Source: CAIWXH01 sp964555675 (lineage in GTDB: Bacteria > Chloroflexota > Chloroflexia > Chloroflexales > Chloroflexaceae). Taken from it: 64,000 nucleotides of DNA. A program made the translations under genes and the position numbers. Below are positions 24,781-33,151 of the stretch, piece after piece. Position 1 is the stretch's first letter. Each line of letters starts with the position of its first letter. The notes below the pieces were generated by a model that did no database searches, was not told the origin of the DNA, and saw nothing but the letters and a program-made list of their open reading frames with translations. The stretch covers positions 1 to 64,000 of the forward strand of contig CAZKTU010000005.1 of NCBI GenBank assembly GCA_964555675.1, in the 5' to 3' direction.

Positions 24781-26253
24781 ATGCTCACAGACAGCAGCGC
24801 CCGCGTCAATGGCCATACGCTATTCGCGAGCTACCACCTCGACGGCGCGTTCGACGAGATGTTCGACGCGACGGGCCAGGTCCGGCCCCACTATCTGCCC
24901 CTCTACCGGCGCCTGCACGAGCTGACCCCCGGTCTGCTGCAGGAGCGGCAGCGCTACGCCGATCTGACCTTCCTCAACCAGGGTATCACCTTCACGGTCT
25001 ACGGCGACAACGAGGGCACCGAGCGGATCTTCCCCTACGATCTGCTGCCGCGCATCATCACCTCGGCCGAGTGGGCGGTGATCGAGCAGGGCCTCAAGCA
25101 GCGCATCACAGCGCTGAATCTGTTCCTGCATGATATTTACCACGAGGGCCGCATCCTGGCCGACAAGGTCATCCCGCGCGAGCTGGTCTACACCTGCCAG
25201 CACTACCGCCGCGAGATGCGCGGGGTCGATGTGCCGCGGCGCATCTACACCTCGGTGGTGGGCTCGGACCTGATCCGGCTGCCCTCGGGCCAGTTCGCGG
25301 TGCTCGAGGACAATCTGCGCGTGCCGAGCGGGGTGAGCTATATGCTCACCAACAGGGGCGTGATGAAGCGGGCCTTCCCGCGCCTGTTCGCCGACACGGG
25401 GGTGCGCCCGATCGACCACTACGGCCAGGTCTTGCTGACCACCCTGCGCTCGCTCGCGCCGGCCCACAGGCCCGACCCGATGATTGTCGTGCTGACCCCG
25501 GGCGTGTTCAACTCGGCCTACTTCGAGCACACCTTCCTGGCGCGCCAGATGGGCGTCGAGCTGGTCGAGGGCCGCGACCTGGTGGTCCACGACAATATCG
25601 TCTATATGCGCACGACGGCCGGCCTGCGGCGGGTCGACGTGATCTACCGGCGCGTGGACGACGACTTCATCGACCCCCTGGCCTTCCGCCACGACTCGAT
25701 CCTGGGCGTGGCCGGCCTGTTCAACGCCTACAGGGCCGGCAATGTGGCCTTCGCCAACGCGGTCGGCACCGGCGTGGCCGACGACAAGGCCGTCTACGCC
25801 TATGTGCCGCGGATCATTAAGTACTACCTGGGCGAGGAGCCGATCCTGCCCAATGTCGAGACCTACCTGTGCGAGGAGCCCGACCAGCGGGCCTATGTGC
25901 TCGAGCGGCTCGACCAGCTGGTGGTCAAGGCGGTGGGCGAGTCGGGCGGCTACGGGATGCTGATCGGCCCCCACAGCACCGCCGAGGAGCGCGAGCGCTT
26001 CCACCGGCGGATCAGCGAGAATCCGCGCAACTATATCGCTCAGCCGACCCTGCAGCTCTCGCGGGCGGCCTGCTTCATCGACGGCAAGGTCGAGCCGCGT
26101 CACGTCGACCTGCGGCCGTACATCCTCAATGGCGGCGACCAGATTACGATCGTCCCCGGCGGCCTCACCCGCGTCGCCCTGAAGAAGGGCAGCCTGGTCG
26201 TCAACTCGTCGCAGGGCGGGGGCAGCAAGGACACCTGGGTCCTCTTCGAGTAA
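24781..26253 (+). CDS. circularly permuted ATP-grasp type 2 protein
   Basis: A 490-residue protein of the circularly permuted type 2 ATP-grasp family (formerly DUF404/DUF407). Visible: DEMFDATGQVRPHY near the start, FTVYGDNEGTERIFPYDLLP, VLEDNLRVPSGVSYML, and the nucleotide-binding VVKAVGESGGYGMLIGP. Members are often encoded with alpha-E and transglutaminase-like proteins, exactly as here, and are thought to make or modify a peptide bond-containing molecule, but the substrate is not known. First gene of the unit; 133 nt with two hairpins separate it from the alpha-E gene. Confidence 0.92.
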   Translation: MLTDSSARVNGHTLFASYHLDGAFDEMFDATGQVRPHYLPLYRRLHELTPGLLQERQRYADLTFLNQGITFTVYGDNEGTERIFPYDLLPRIITSAEWAVIEQGLKQRITALNLFLHDIYHEGRILADKVIPRELVYTCQHYRREMRGVDVPRRIYTSVVGSDLIRLPSGQFAVLEDNLRVPSGVSYMLTNRGVMKRAFPRLFADTGVRPIDHYGQVLLTTLRSLAPAHRPDPMIVVLTPGVFNSAYFEHTFLARQMGVELVEGRDLVVHDNIVYMRTTAGLRRVDVIYRRVDDDFIDPLAFRHDSILGVAGLFNAYRAGNVAFANAVGTGVADDKAVYAYVPRIIKYYLGEEPILPNVETYLCEEPDQRAYVLERLDQLVVKAVGESGGYGMLIGPHSTAEERERFHRRISENPRNYIAQPTLQLSRAACFIDGKVEPRHVDLRPYILNGGDQITIVPGGLTRVALKKGSLVVNSSQGGGSKDTWVLFE

Positions 26254-26263
26254 GGCATGTTTC

Positions 26264-26285
26264 AGGCGAACGTGACCGTTCGCCT
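26264..26285. repeat. perfect hairpin after the ATP-grasp gene
   Basis: Arms of 9 bp with a 4-nt loop, extended by TTT/AAA flanks, 10 nt after the stop. It could weaken readthrough into the alpha-E gene or protect the mRNA 3' end. Confidence 0.6.
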
Positions 26286-26309
26286 CGAAACTGGACCGGG
26301 AGGGTGGCC

Positions 26310-26330
26310 GTGGAGGGCCTGGCCCTCCAC
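26310..26330. repeat. second hairpin; member of a shared hairpin family
   Basis: Perfect 9-bp inverted repeat with a CTG loop. The core (GGAGGGC-CTG-GCCCTCC-like) is shared with the hairpin at 62747-62771. Confidence 0.6.
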
Positions 26331-26386
26331 CCGATGGGGGCCGCGGCGAAGACCGTAATGCGAACCTTGCCTAGCGGAGCGTGACC

Positions 26387-27346
26387 ATGCTGAGCCGGGT
26401 TGCCGATAACCTCTACTGGATGAGCCGCTACCTCGAGCGGGCCGAGCACACGGCGCGCCTGCTCGGGGTGGCCCTGACCCAGACCCTCGACCAGGACCCC
26501 GAGTCGGCGCGGCCGCGCTGGGCGCGCATGATCGAGTCGCTGCACGCCGCGATGCCCGCCGAGAATGCCGACGCCTATACGATCAGCGCGGCCCTGACCT
26601 TCGAGCCCGCCAATGTCAATGCGATCGTCACCTGCGTGGCCCTGGCCCGCGAGAACGCTCGCCAGGTGCGCGAGCAGATCAGCTCGGAGATGTGGGAGCA
26701 GCTCAACCGGCTCTATCTGCGGGTGCGGGCGACCTCGGCGGCCCAGATCTGGCAGGGCGAGCCGATCGAGTTCTACCAGAGCGTGAAGGAGGGGGCCCAC
26801 CTCTTCCAGGGGGTCACCGACTCGACGATGAGCCACGGCGAGGGCTGGCACTTCATCCAGGTCGGGCGCTACCTCGAGCGGGCCGGCGCGACGGCCCAGC
26901 TGCTCGACGCGCACTTCAGGCCCTACCTGGCGGCGCCGCCCGGCGGGCCGAACCCCCTCGAGTTCAACGACTGGGTGGCCCTGCTCAAGTGCTGCACCGC
27001 CTTCGAGGCCTACTGCAAGGTCTACACGGCCGACGTGCAGCCCAAAGAGGTCGCCGAGTTCCTGCTGCTCGACGGCCAATCGCCGCGCTCGGTACGTTTC
27101 GCCGCCGACCGCATCCAGCGGGCGCTCCAGGCGATCGCCCAGTCGACGGGCACGCGCGGCGCGGGCCGCGCCGAACGCCTCTCGGGCCGCCTGCGGGCCT
27201 CGCTCGACTACGGGCAGGTCGACGAAATCATCGCCGACGACATGCACGCCTACCTCGAGACGATCAGGCGCCAGTGCGGCGGGATCCACAGTGCAATCTA
27301 TCAGGCCTATGTGACCTACTCTGTAGAGTCGGCCCTCGCCAGCTAA
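26387..27346 (+). CDS. alpha-E domain-containing protein
   Basis: A 319-residue all-helical alpha-E protein. The N-terminal signature LSRVADNLYWMSRYLERAEH is typical of the family. It is normally found fused to or beside the circularly permuted ATP-grasp protein, as here, and has no known enzyme activity. The ATG at 26387 is preferred to the GTG at 26381 because GGAG is correctly spaced and the family begins MLSR. It ends 2 nt before the transglutaminase-like start, so the two are coupled. Confidence 0.92.
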   Translation: MLSRVADNLYWMSRYLERAEHTARLLGVALTQTLDQDPESARPRWARMIESLHAAMPAENADAYTISAALTFEPANVNAIVTCVALARENARQVREQISSEMWEQLNRLYLRVRATSAAQIWQGEPIEFYQSVKEGAHLFQGVTDSTMSHGEGWHFIQVGRYLERAGATAQLLDAHFRPYLAAPPGGPNPLEFNDWVALLKCCTAFEAYCKVYTADVQPKEVAEFLLLDGQSPRSVRFAADRIQRALQAIAQSTGTRGAGRAERLSGRLRASLDYGQVDEIIADDMHAYLETIRRQCGGIHSAIYQAYVTYSVESALAS

Positions 27347-27348
27347 CT

Positions 27349-28317
27349 ATGTACTACTCGATCCTCCATAAAACCCGCTTCCGATATAGCGCCCCGGTCA
27401 GCGAGAGCGTGACCGAGGTCTATATGCAGCCCCGCTCGGAGGGGGCGCAGCGCTGTCTGAGCTTCAAGCTGACCACCAGCCCCGCCAGCAGGGTGAGCAG
27501 CTACACCGACAGCTACGGCAATATCGTCCACCACTTCGATATCCCGGCGCCCCACAAAGTCATGGCGATCACGGCCGAGGCGATTGTGATCCTGCCGCCG
27601 CCCACGCCGCTGCCGGCGGCCCTAGGCCCCGAGGCCTGGGCCGAGCTCGACGCCCTGACCGAGGCCGAGGACCACTGGGACTTTCTGGCCCCCAGCCGCT
27701 TCGCCCAAAGCACCCCGCTGCTGCTCGAGCTGGCCGACGAGCTCGAGGCGGTGCGCCGCGACGACCCGCTGGTGGTGCTGCGCCAGCTGAATGAGCGCAT
27801 GTACCGGAGCTTCGCCTACGACCCCGAACATACCGAGGTCGACTCGCCGATCGACCTGGCCCTCGAGGCGCGCAAGGGCGTGTGCCAGGACTTCGCGCAT
27901 ATCATGATCGCCCTGGTGCGCCCCCTCGGCATTCCCTGCCGCTATGTCAGCGGCTACCTCTTCCACCGCGTCGAGGACCACGATCGCTCCGAGCAGGACG
28001 CCAGCCACGCCTGGATCGAGGCCCTGCTGCCCGGCCTGGGCTGGGTCGGCTTCGACCCGACCAATAACCTGGTGGCCGGCGAACGCCACATCCGCACCGC
28101 CGTGGGCCGCGACTATGCCGACGTGCCGCCGACGCGCGGCGTCTTCAAGGGTCGCGCCGAGAGCCACCTGGCGGTCGGGGTCAAGGTCGCCCCCACCGAG
28201 GCGCCCATCCCCGACGACGAGGTCGACCCGCGCCCCCTGGGCAGCGCGGCCCCGCCGCCCGACCTCGCCGAGGGCCTCGAGGGCCTCGAGGTGCAGCAGC
28301 AGCAGCAGCAGCAGTAG
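27349..28317 (+). CDS. transglutaminase-like cysteine protease family protein
   Basis: A 322-residue protein with the bacterial transglutaminase-like N-terminal region (about 1-75; HKTRFRYSAPVSESVTEVYM) and the catalytic core. The triad is visible: Cys179 in KGVCQDF, His220 in ASHAWIE and Asp236 in GFDPTNN. Bacterial members are usually peptidases or amidases rather than cross-linking enzymes. Third gene of the ATP-grasp/alpha-E unit, 2 nt after the alpha-E stop. The C-terminus ends in seven glutamines encoded by a pure CAG run, a site prone to slippage. Confidence 0.92.
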   Translation: MYYSILHKTRFRYSAPVSESVTEVYMQPRSEGAQRCLSFKLTTSPASRVSSYTDSYGNIVHHFDIPAPHKVMAITAEAIVILPPPTPLPAALGPEAWAELDALTEAEDHWDFLAPSRFAQSTPLLLELADELEAVRRDDPLVVLRQLNERMYRSFAYDPEHTEVDSPIDLALEARKGVCQDFAHIMIALVRPLGIPCRYVSGYLFHRVEDHDRSEQDASHAWIEALLPGLGWVGFDPTNNLVAGERHIRTAVGRDYADVPPTRGVFKGRAESHLAVGVKVAPTEAPIPDDEVDPRPLGSAAPPPDLAEGLEGLEVQQQQQQQ

Positions 28318-28338
28318 GGGGCTCTCGCCGCCGCGCCG

Positions 28339-29865
28339 TCAGTAGATGTGGCCGGCGCAGTTGATCCCGCTCATGGTGACGCTGACGACGCCGATGCCCG
28401 GGTGGGTGTCGGCGCCGACGAGCAGCAGGCCGTCGACGTCGGTCTTGTGCTGGAAGCGCCCGAGGGCGAACTGCTCAACCGTCATCTGGGCGCCCCAGCC
28501 GCCGCCCCATTTGGCCAGGTAGTGCTCGTAGGTCAGAGGCGTGCCGACCTCGAGCCGGTCGAGGCCCGCTGTGAGGCCGGGGAAGACCTGCTCGGCCATG
28601 GCCAGGGCGCGTCGGCAGGCTTCCTCTTTGCGGGCCGCGTAGCCCTCGTCGCGCTGCCAGCTGTCGTAGCGGCAGTAGTCGGGGTCGAAGTAGACAATCT
28701 GCAGGGCGTGTTTGCCCGGCGGGGCCAGGCTCGGGTCTTTGAACGACGAGTTGCAGAAGCAGATCATGCGCATGTCGCTCACACCCTGCGAGTAACGGTC
28801 AATGTAGAGGGTGTGGGGGTCGGTGTCTGTCGGAAAGACGGAGGCGTCGACGCCGGCGAAGAGGGTGATGAACGAGTCGGTGAGCTTGAGGCGGTCGACC
28901 CGGGCGATGGTCTCGGGGCGCAGCCAGCGCCGCTCGACCAGGGGCGCGACCGGCGTACCGGCGCGCCCGAAGGTGTTGATCACACCCGCGTTGCTGACCA
29001 CCCAGCGGGCCCCGATGCGCGACCCGTCCTGCAGCTCGACCCCGCGGGCGCGCCCGTCCTCGACTACGATGCGGGCCACGGGCTGCCGGTAGGCGATGCG
29101 CCCGCCGTGCTTCTCGAGGCCCCTGATCAGCAGCTTCGCCAGCTCGCCGCTGCCGCCCTTGGTGAAGACCCCGCCGCCCTTGTGGCGCTCGATCAGGACC
29201 AGGGCGCCGAGCACGGTGGGGGTCACGTCGAGGTCGGAGTAGCAGAAGGCCACCAGCTCGGCGTTGAGGATAGCCCGCAGCTCGGGCGAGGCGATATAGC
29301 GGTCGAAGAGCTCGCCGATGGGGGTACGGCTCCAGTGGTCGATCTCGACCAGCCGGTCGAGGGGCACGCGCCAGAGCAGGCGGGCGATCGACCAGGGGTC
29401 GTCGAGGGGCAGGTTGGGCATGCCGACGAAGAGGGCGTGGATGCCCTCGAGGCGACCGTAGAAGGCCCTGATGCCGGCGGCCTCGGCTGGGAAGGCGGCG
29501 ACGAGCTGGGCCAGGTAGTCCTCGACCGAGCCGGCGACGCGCAGGCTGCCGCGGGGGTGCTTGAAGGTGTAGTAGCTCTCGTAGTGCGAGAGCTCGGGCC
29601 ACTCGTCGAGCTCGGCGAAGACCTGCTCGTGGTAGCGCATATTGCCGCGCCCGGCGTCCATGCCGAAGAAGAGCTTGGGGCCGACGTCGAAGCGGTAGCG
29701 GCCGCTGGGGAAGGTCTGGGCCGAGCCGCCGGGCAGGTAGTGCTGCTCGAGGACCAGGACCTCTTTGCCGCGGGCGGCGAGCAGCGCCGCGGTCGTGAGG
29801 CCGCCGATGCCCGCGCCGATGACGATCACCTCGTAGTGGCTCTTGAGCGGGCTGCGGTCGCGCAT
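28339..29865 (-). CDS. CrtI-like FAD-dependent oxidoreductase (phytoene desaturase/CRTISO/retinol saturase family)
   Basis: A 508-residue flavoprotein. The N-terminus has the dinucleotide-binding fold VIVIGAGIGGLTTAALLAAR followed by the acidic residue in VLEQH and GGSAQTF; the C-terminus has the second FAD contact (LLLVGADTHPGIGV). The family covers carotenoid desaturases, carotenoid isomerases and retinol saturases; no other carotenoid genes are nearby, so the substrate is open. The ATG at 29865 is chosen; a TTG five codons upstream is possible. It is divergent from the radical SAM selenoprotein gene and might belong to the same pathway. Confidence 0.85.
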   Translation of the reverse strand: MRDRSPLKSHYEVIVIGAGIGGLTTAALLAARGKEVLVLEQHYLPGGSAQTFPSGRYRFDVGPKLFFGMDAGRGNMRYHEQVFAELDEWPELSHYESYYTFKHPRGSLRVAGSVEDYLAQLVAAFPAEAAGIRAFYGRLEGIHALFVGMPNLPLDDPWSIARLLWRVPLDRLVEIDHWSRTPIGELFDRYIASPELRAILNAELVAFCYSDLDVTPTVLGALVLIERHKGGGVFTKGGSGELAKLLIRGLEKHGGRIAYRQPVARIVVEDGRARGVELQDGSRIGARWVVSNAGVINTFGRAGTPVAPLVERRWLRPETIARVDRLKLTDSFITLFAGVDASVFPTDTDPHTLYIDRYSQGVSDMRMICFCNSSFKDPSLAPPGKHALQIVYFDPDYCRYDSWQRDEGYAARKEEACRRALAMAEQVFPGLTAGLDRLEVGTPLTYEHYLAKWGGGWGAQMTVEQFALGRFQHKTDVDGLLLVGADTHPGIGVVSVTMSGINCAGHIY

Positions 29866-29974
29866 AGGTGCTCTGTCCAACCATGTTTGACGAAATGATG
29901 TAGCGGGCAGGGCTCTGCCCTCCCACGCCCCTCCCGATTCAACGTACCACAGGTAGCGCTGGCGAACAATGGCT

Positions 29975-29980
29975 TATAAT
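29975..29980 (+). promoter_or_regulatory. -10 of the radical SAM gene
   Basis: Consensus TATAAT 39-51 nt before the candidate start codons (30019 or 30031). A hairpin (29905-29920, GGGCAG/CTGCCC) lies further upstream in the divergent region. Confidence 0.5.
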
Positions 29981-30030
29981 GGCGATAGCTTTCGAATCCA
30001 GGCGCAACCTACGCTTGTATGGAATCAACT

Positions 30031-31437
30031 ATGGCTCGCGTGGTCTTGATCTCAACCTACGAGCTGGGGCATCAGCCGTTCGGGCTGGCCTCGCCGGCGG
30101 CCTGGCTGCGGCAGGCGGGCGCCGAGGTGCTCTGCTTCGACACGGCGGTGCAGCCCCTCGAGCGGGCGGCCGTGGCGGGGGCGGCCCTGGTCGGGGTGTA
30201 TGTGCCCATGCACACGGCCACGCGCCTGGCCGCCGACATGCTGCCCGAGCTGCGCGCGCTCGCCCCCGCGGCCCTGATCGTCTGCTACGGGCTCTACGCC
30301 CCCCTGAACGCCGCCTATCTGCAGGCCCGCGGCGCCGACCTGTGTCTCGGCGGCGAGTTCGAGGCCGAGCTGGTGGCGAGCTACGAGCGGCTGGCCGGGG
30401 ACGGGGGGCCAGGTGCCAGGCCTGGCCCGGCCTCCCTGGTCTCGCTGGACCGGCTCGCGTTCGTCGCCCCCGAGCGAGCGGGGTTGCCGGGGCTCGCGGC
30501 GTACGCGAGCCTGGTGACGCCGGCGGGGCCGCGGGTGGCGGGCTACACCGAGGCCAGCAGGGGCTGCAAGCACCTGTGCCGCCACTGCCCGATCGTGCCC
30601 GTGTATGGCGGGCGCTTCCGCGTGGTGCCGCGCGAGGTGGTGCTCGAGGATGTGCGCCGCCAGGTGGCGGCCGGGGCGCGCCATATCAGCTTCGGCGACC
30701 CCGACTTCTTCAACGGCCCGGGGCACGCCATGCCCCTGGTGCGCGCGCTCCACGCCGAGCACCCCGAGCTGACCTATGACGTGACGATCAAGGTCGAGCA
30801 CCTGCTAGATCACGCCGAGCTGCTGCCCGAGCTGGCGGCCACCGGCTGCGCGCTGGTGACCAGCGCCGTCGAGGCCCTCGACGACGGCATCCTGGCCCGC
30901 CTCGACAAGGGGCACACCCGCGCCGATGTGGCCAGGGCCGCCGCGCTGCTGCGCGAGGCCGGGCTGGCGCTCAATGCGACCTTTGTGGCCTTTACGCCCT
31001 GGACGACCCGCGCGGTCTACCGCGCCTTCCTGGCCACGATCGCCGAGCTGGGCCTGATCGAGAGCGTGAGCCCGGTGCAGTACACCATCCGCCTGCTCAT
31101 CCCCGCCGGATCGCGCCTGCTCGAGCTCGACGACGTGCGGGCCCTGGTCGGCCCCTTCGACGAGGCGGCCCTGGTCTACCCGTGGGCCCACCCCGATCCG
31201 GCGATGGATCGGCTGCAGCGTGCGGCGATGCGCCTGGCCCAGGGCAGCGGTCCGCGCGGCGAGAGTCGCCAGCAGTTCTACCGGCGGCTGGTGGCCCTGG
31301 TCGACGAGCACCTGGGCGCCGGGCCGCCCGTCGCCCTCGAGCACCTGCTGCCCCGCCCGCCCATCCCGTACATGAGCGAGCCCTGGTACTGCTGAGCGGA
31401 GCCCGCCGAGGGGTCGTCGGCCCCTGAGTATGTGTAG
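30031..31437 (+). CDS. radical SAM selenoprotein with C-terminal Cys-Sec-Ala-Glu-Pro tail
   Basis: A radical SAM enzyme with an N-terminal B12-binding-like region (1-120), the iron-sulfur motif CX3CX2C (Cys179, Cys183, Cys186; CKHLCRHC) and a TIM-barrel core. A plain reading stops at TGA 31393-31395 after EPWYC. Reading that TGA as selenocysteine (residue 455) continues Ala-Glu-Pro-Ala-Glu and ends at TAG 31435-31437, 468 residues in all. The result matches the CUAEP/CCAEP-tail radical SAM family I know by name, in which the U position is Sec or Cys. A SECIS-like hairpin follows the TGA. The Cys-Sec pair is likely redox-active or a metal ligand. An ATG at 30019 is an alternative start. Selenocysteine genes are not in this window, so insertion is inferred. 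Confidence 0.85.
31409..31425 (+). promoter_or_regulatory. SECIS-like stem-loop downstream of the in-frame TGA
   Basis: A 7-bp stem (A-U, four G-C, one U-G, one C-G) with a GUC loop at 31416-31418, 21-23 nt after the TGA. Bacterial SECIS elements lie inside the coding region just after UGA with a G-containing apical loop about 16-37 nt away, which this fits. Folding energy was not computed. Confidence 0.6.
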
Positions 31438-31484
31438 AGGTTCGCAGGCCATGCTTCCGGCACCCTCCCCTGGCCCGAGCGTGG

Positions 31485-31490
31485 TATGCT
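31485..31490 (+). promoter_or_regulatory. extended -10 of the ATP-grasp ligase gene (leaderless geometry)
   Basis: TGG precedes TATGCT (31485-31490), which ends 7 nt before the ATG at 31498. No Shine-Dalgarno sequence is present, so the mRNA may start at the ATG. Confidence 0.45.
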
Positions 31491-31497
31491 TGTGGGT

Positions 31498-32769
31498 ATG
31501 GATAGTAAGCATACAAGCGATTCTGGGGCTGCGGGCGGGCGGGTGCTGCTGCTGACCACGCCGTCGAGCTATCGCCTGCCGGCGTTTCTGGAGGCGGCCG
31601 AGCGGCTGGGCGTCGAGGCGCTGGTGGCCGAGGATATGCCCAAGGCCCTGGCCCGGCGGGCCGGGCTGCGCATGGGCCTCGACTTCGCCGACGAGCCGGC
31701 GGCCCTGGCGACGGTGGCGGGCGTCGCGGCCGAGGCCCCCGTGGCGGCGGTGATCGCCGTGGACGACAGCGGCAGCGTGCTAGCGGCGCGGGCGAGCGCG
31801 ACCCTGGGCCTGCCTCACAACAGCCTGGCCTCGGCCGAGGCGGCCCGCGACAAGCACCTGATGCGGCAGCTCTTCGCGCAGGCCGGGGTGCCCTCGCCGC
31901 ACTTTCGGCTTTGCTCAACCGGCGATGATCTGGTGGCCCTGGCGGCCGAGGTGAGCTACCCCTGCGTGGTCAAGCCGCTGCGCCTGAATGGCAGTCGCGG
32001 CGTGATCCGCGCCAATGACGCGGGGGAGTTCGTCGCGGCGGCGCAGCGGCTCGGGCGGTTGCTCGACCGGCTCGAGGGGCGGCCCGGCCCGAAGGAGTTT
32101 CTGGTCGAGGACTTCATCCCCGGGGTCGAGGTGGCTCTGGAGGGGCTGATCGACCAGGGGCGGCTGCAGGTGCTGGCGCTCTTCGACAAGCCCGATCCGC
32201 TGGATGGGCCATTCTTCGAAGAGACGATCTATGTCACGCCCTCGCGACTGCCAGAGGCGACGCAGGCCGCGATCGCCGCGGTGGCGGCGCGGGCGGCGGC
32301 GGCGGTGGGCCTCGAGCGCGGGCCGCTGCACGCCGAGCTACGCATCAGCCCTGAGGGCCCGGTGATGGTCGAGCTGGCGGGGCGCAGCATCGGCGGGCTC
32401 TGCTCGCGCACGCTGCAGTTCGGCACCGACGCCACGCTGGAGGAGCTGATCCTGCGGCAGGCGGCGGGGCTGCCGATCGCCGCGCTGAGCGGGGCGGGCA
32501 GCGCGGGCGGGGTGATGATGATCCCCATCCCGCAGGCCGGCGTGCTGCGCGGGGTCCACGGTCTCGAGGAGGCCAGGGCCGTGCCCCTGGTCGAGAGCGT
32601 GGAGATCACCGCGCCCCTGCACTACCCCCTGGTGCCGCTGCCCGAGGGCGACGCCTACCTCGGCTTTATCTTCGCCAGAGGCTCGACGCCCGCCGAGGTC
32701 GAGGCGGCGCTGCGGGCCGCCCACGGGCGACTGTCGTTCGAGGTGCTGCCGGCGATCCCCTTGCTCTAA
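31498..32769 (+). CDS. ATP-grasp domain-containing ligase
   Basis: A 423-residue ATP-grasp enzyme of the carboxylate-amine/thiol ligase type (similar in layout to BacD or PurK-like proteins). Visible: an N-terminal Rossmann-like domain, HNSLASAEAARDKHLMRQLF before the grasp, the ATP-binding lysine in YPCVVKPLRLNGSRGV, EDFIPGVEVALEG, and the metal-binding MVELAGRSIGG. It follows the radical SAM selenoprotein by 60 nt, so the two may act on one metabolite, with this enzyme activating a carboxylate. The real substrates are unknown. It is convergent with the YggX-like gene (6 nt between stops). Confidence 0.88.
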   Translation: MDSKHTSDSGAAGGRVLLLTTPSSYRLPAFLEAAERLGVEALVAEDMPKALARRAGLRMGLDFADEPAALATVAGVAAEAPVAAVIAVDDSGSVLAARASATLGLPHNSLASAEAARDKHLMRQLFAQAGVPSPHFRLCSTGDDLVALAAEVSYPCVVKPLRLNGSRGVIRANDAGEFVAAAQRLGRLLDRLEGRPGPKEFLVEDFIPGVEVALEGLIDQGRLQVLALFDKPDPLDGPFFEETIYVTPSRLPEATQAAIAAVAARAAAAVGLERGPLHAELRISPEGPVMVELAGRSIGGLCSRTLQFGTDATLEELILRQAAGLPIAALSGAGSAGGVMMIPIPQAGVLRGVHGLEEARAVPLVESVEITAPLHYPLVPLPEGDAYLGFIFARGSTPAEVEAALRAAHGRLSFEVLPAIPLL

Positions 32770-32775
32770 GGGCGG

Positions 32776-33081
32776 CTACTTGCGCCGCGGCGCCCCGCCC
32801 TTGGCCGGACGGGCGGCCTGGGGGGTCCAGCCTTCGGGCATGCGGGCATTCTCGCCGAAGAAGAACTCTTCCATCTGCTGCATGAGGATCTGCTGGGCGT
32901 TCGGGTCGCCCAGGCTGAGGCCGTAGTGGTTGATGATCACGGTGGCCTGGGCGGGCCAGAGCTGGTAGGCCTGCTGCGAGACGTTCTCGAAGATGCGCTG
33001 GCCGAGGGGGCCAGGGAAGGGCGGTCGCTCGAGGCCGGGCAGCTCGCGCCCGAGCTTGACGCAGTTGACCATGCGGGGCAT
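32776..33081 (-). CDS. YggX-like oxidative damage protection / Fe(II) trafficking protein
   Basis: A 101-residue protein similar to YggX, which protects iron-sulfur clusters against oxidation. The family core is clear: RMVNCVKLGRELPGLERPPF with the conserved cysteine, then IFENVSQQAYQLWPAQATVI and the acidic MEEFFFGE. A Lys/Arg-rich tail of about 20 residues is extra. AAGG lies 8 nt before the ATG at 33081; the ATG three codons inside is possible. Its promoter overlaps that of the divergent formyltransferase gene. Its place beside an iron-sulfur radical SAM gene may be functional. Confidence 0.9.
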   Translation of the reverse strand: MPRMVNCVKLGRELPGLERPPFPGPLGQRIFENVSQQAYQLWPAQATVIINHYGLSLGDPNAQQILMQQMEEFFFGENARMPEGWTPQAARPAKGGAPRRK

Positions 33082-33131
33082 ACGCTTCGCCTTGCTAGCG
33101 CCACGGGCGCCAATAAAGAGCCGATCAGCTT

Positions 33132-33140
33132 TATTATAGT
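33132..33140. promoter_or_regulatory. overlapping divergent -10 elements
   Basis: The minus strand reads TATAAT (33138-33133) toward the YggX-like gene while the plus strand reads TATTAT or TATAGT toward the formyltransferase gene, whose ATG is at 33152. The two promoters share bases, so they should compete. Confidence 0.45.
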
Positions 33141-33151
33141 ACAGTCGAGCC

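Noticed and set aside
31393..31395. TGA as an ordinary stop of the radical SAM gene
   Set aside because: The frame stays open, encodes the known AEP motif directly after it, and a SECIS-like stem follows; ordinary termination is the less likely reading.
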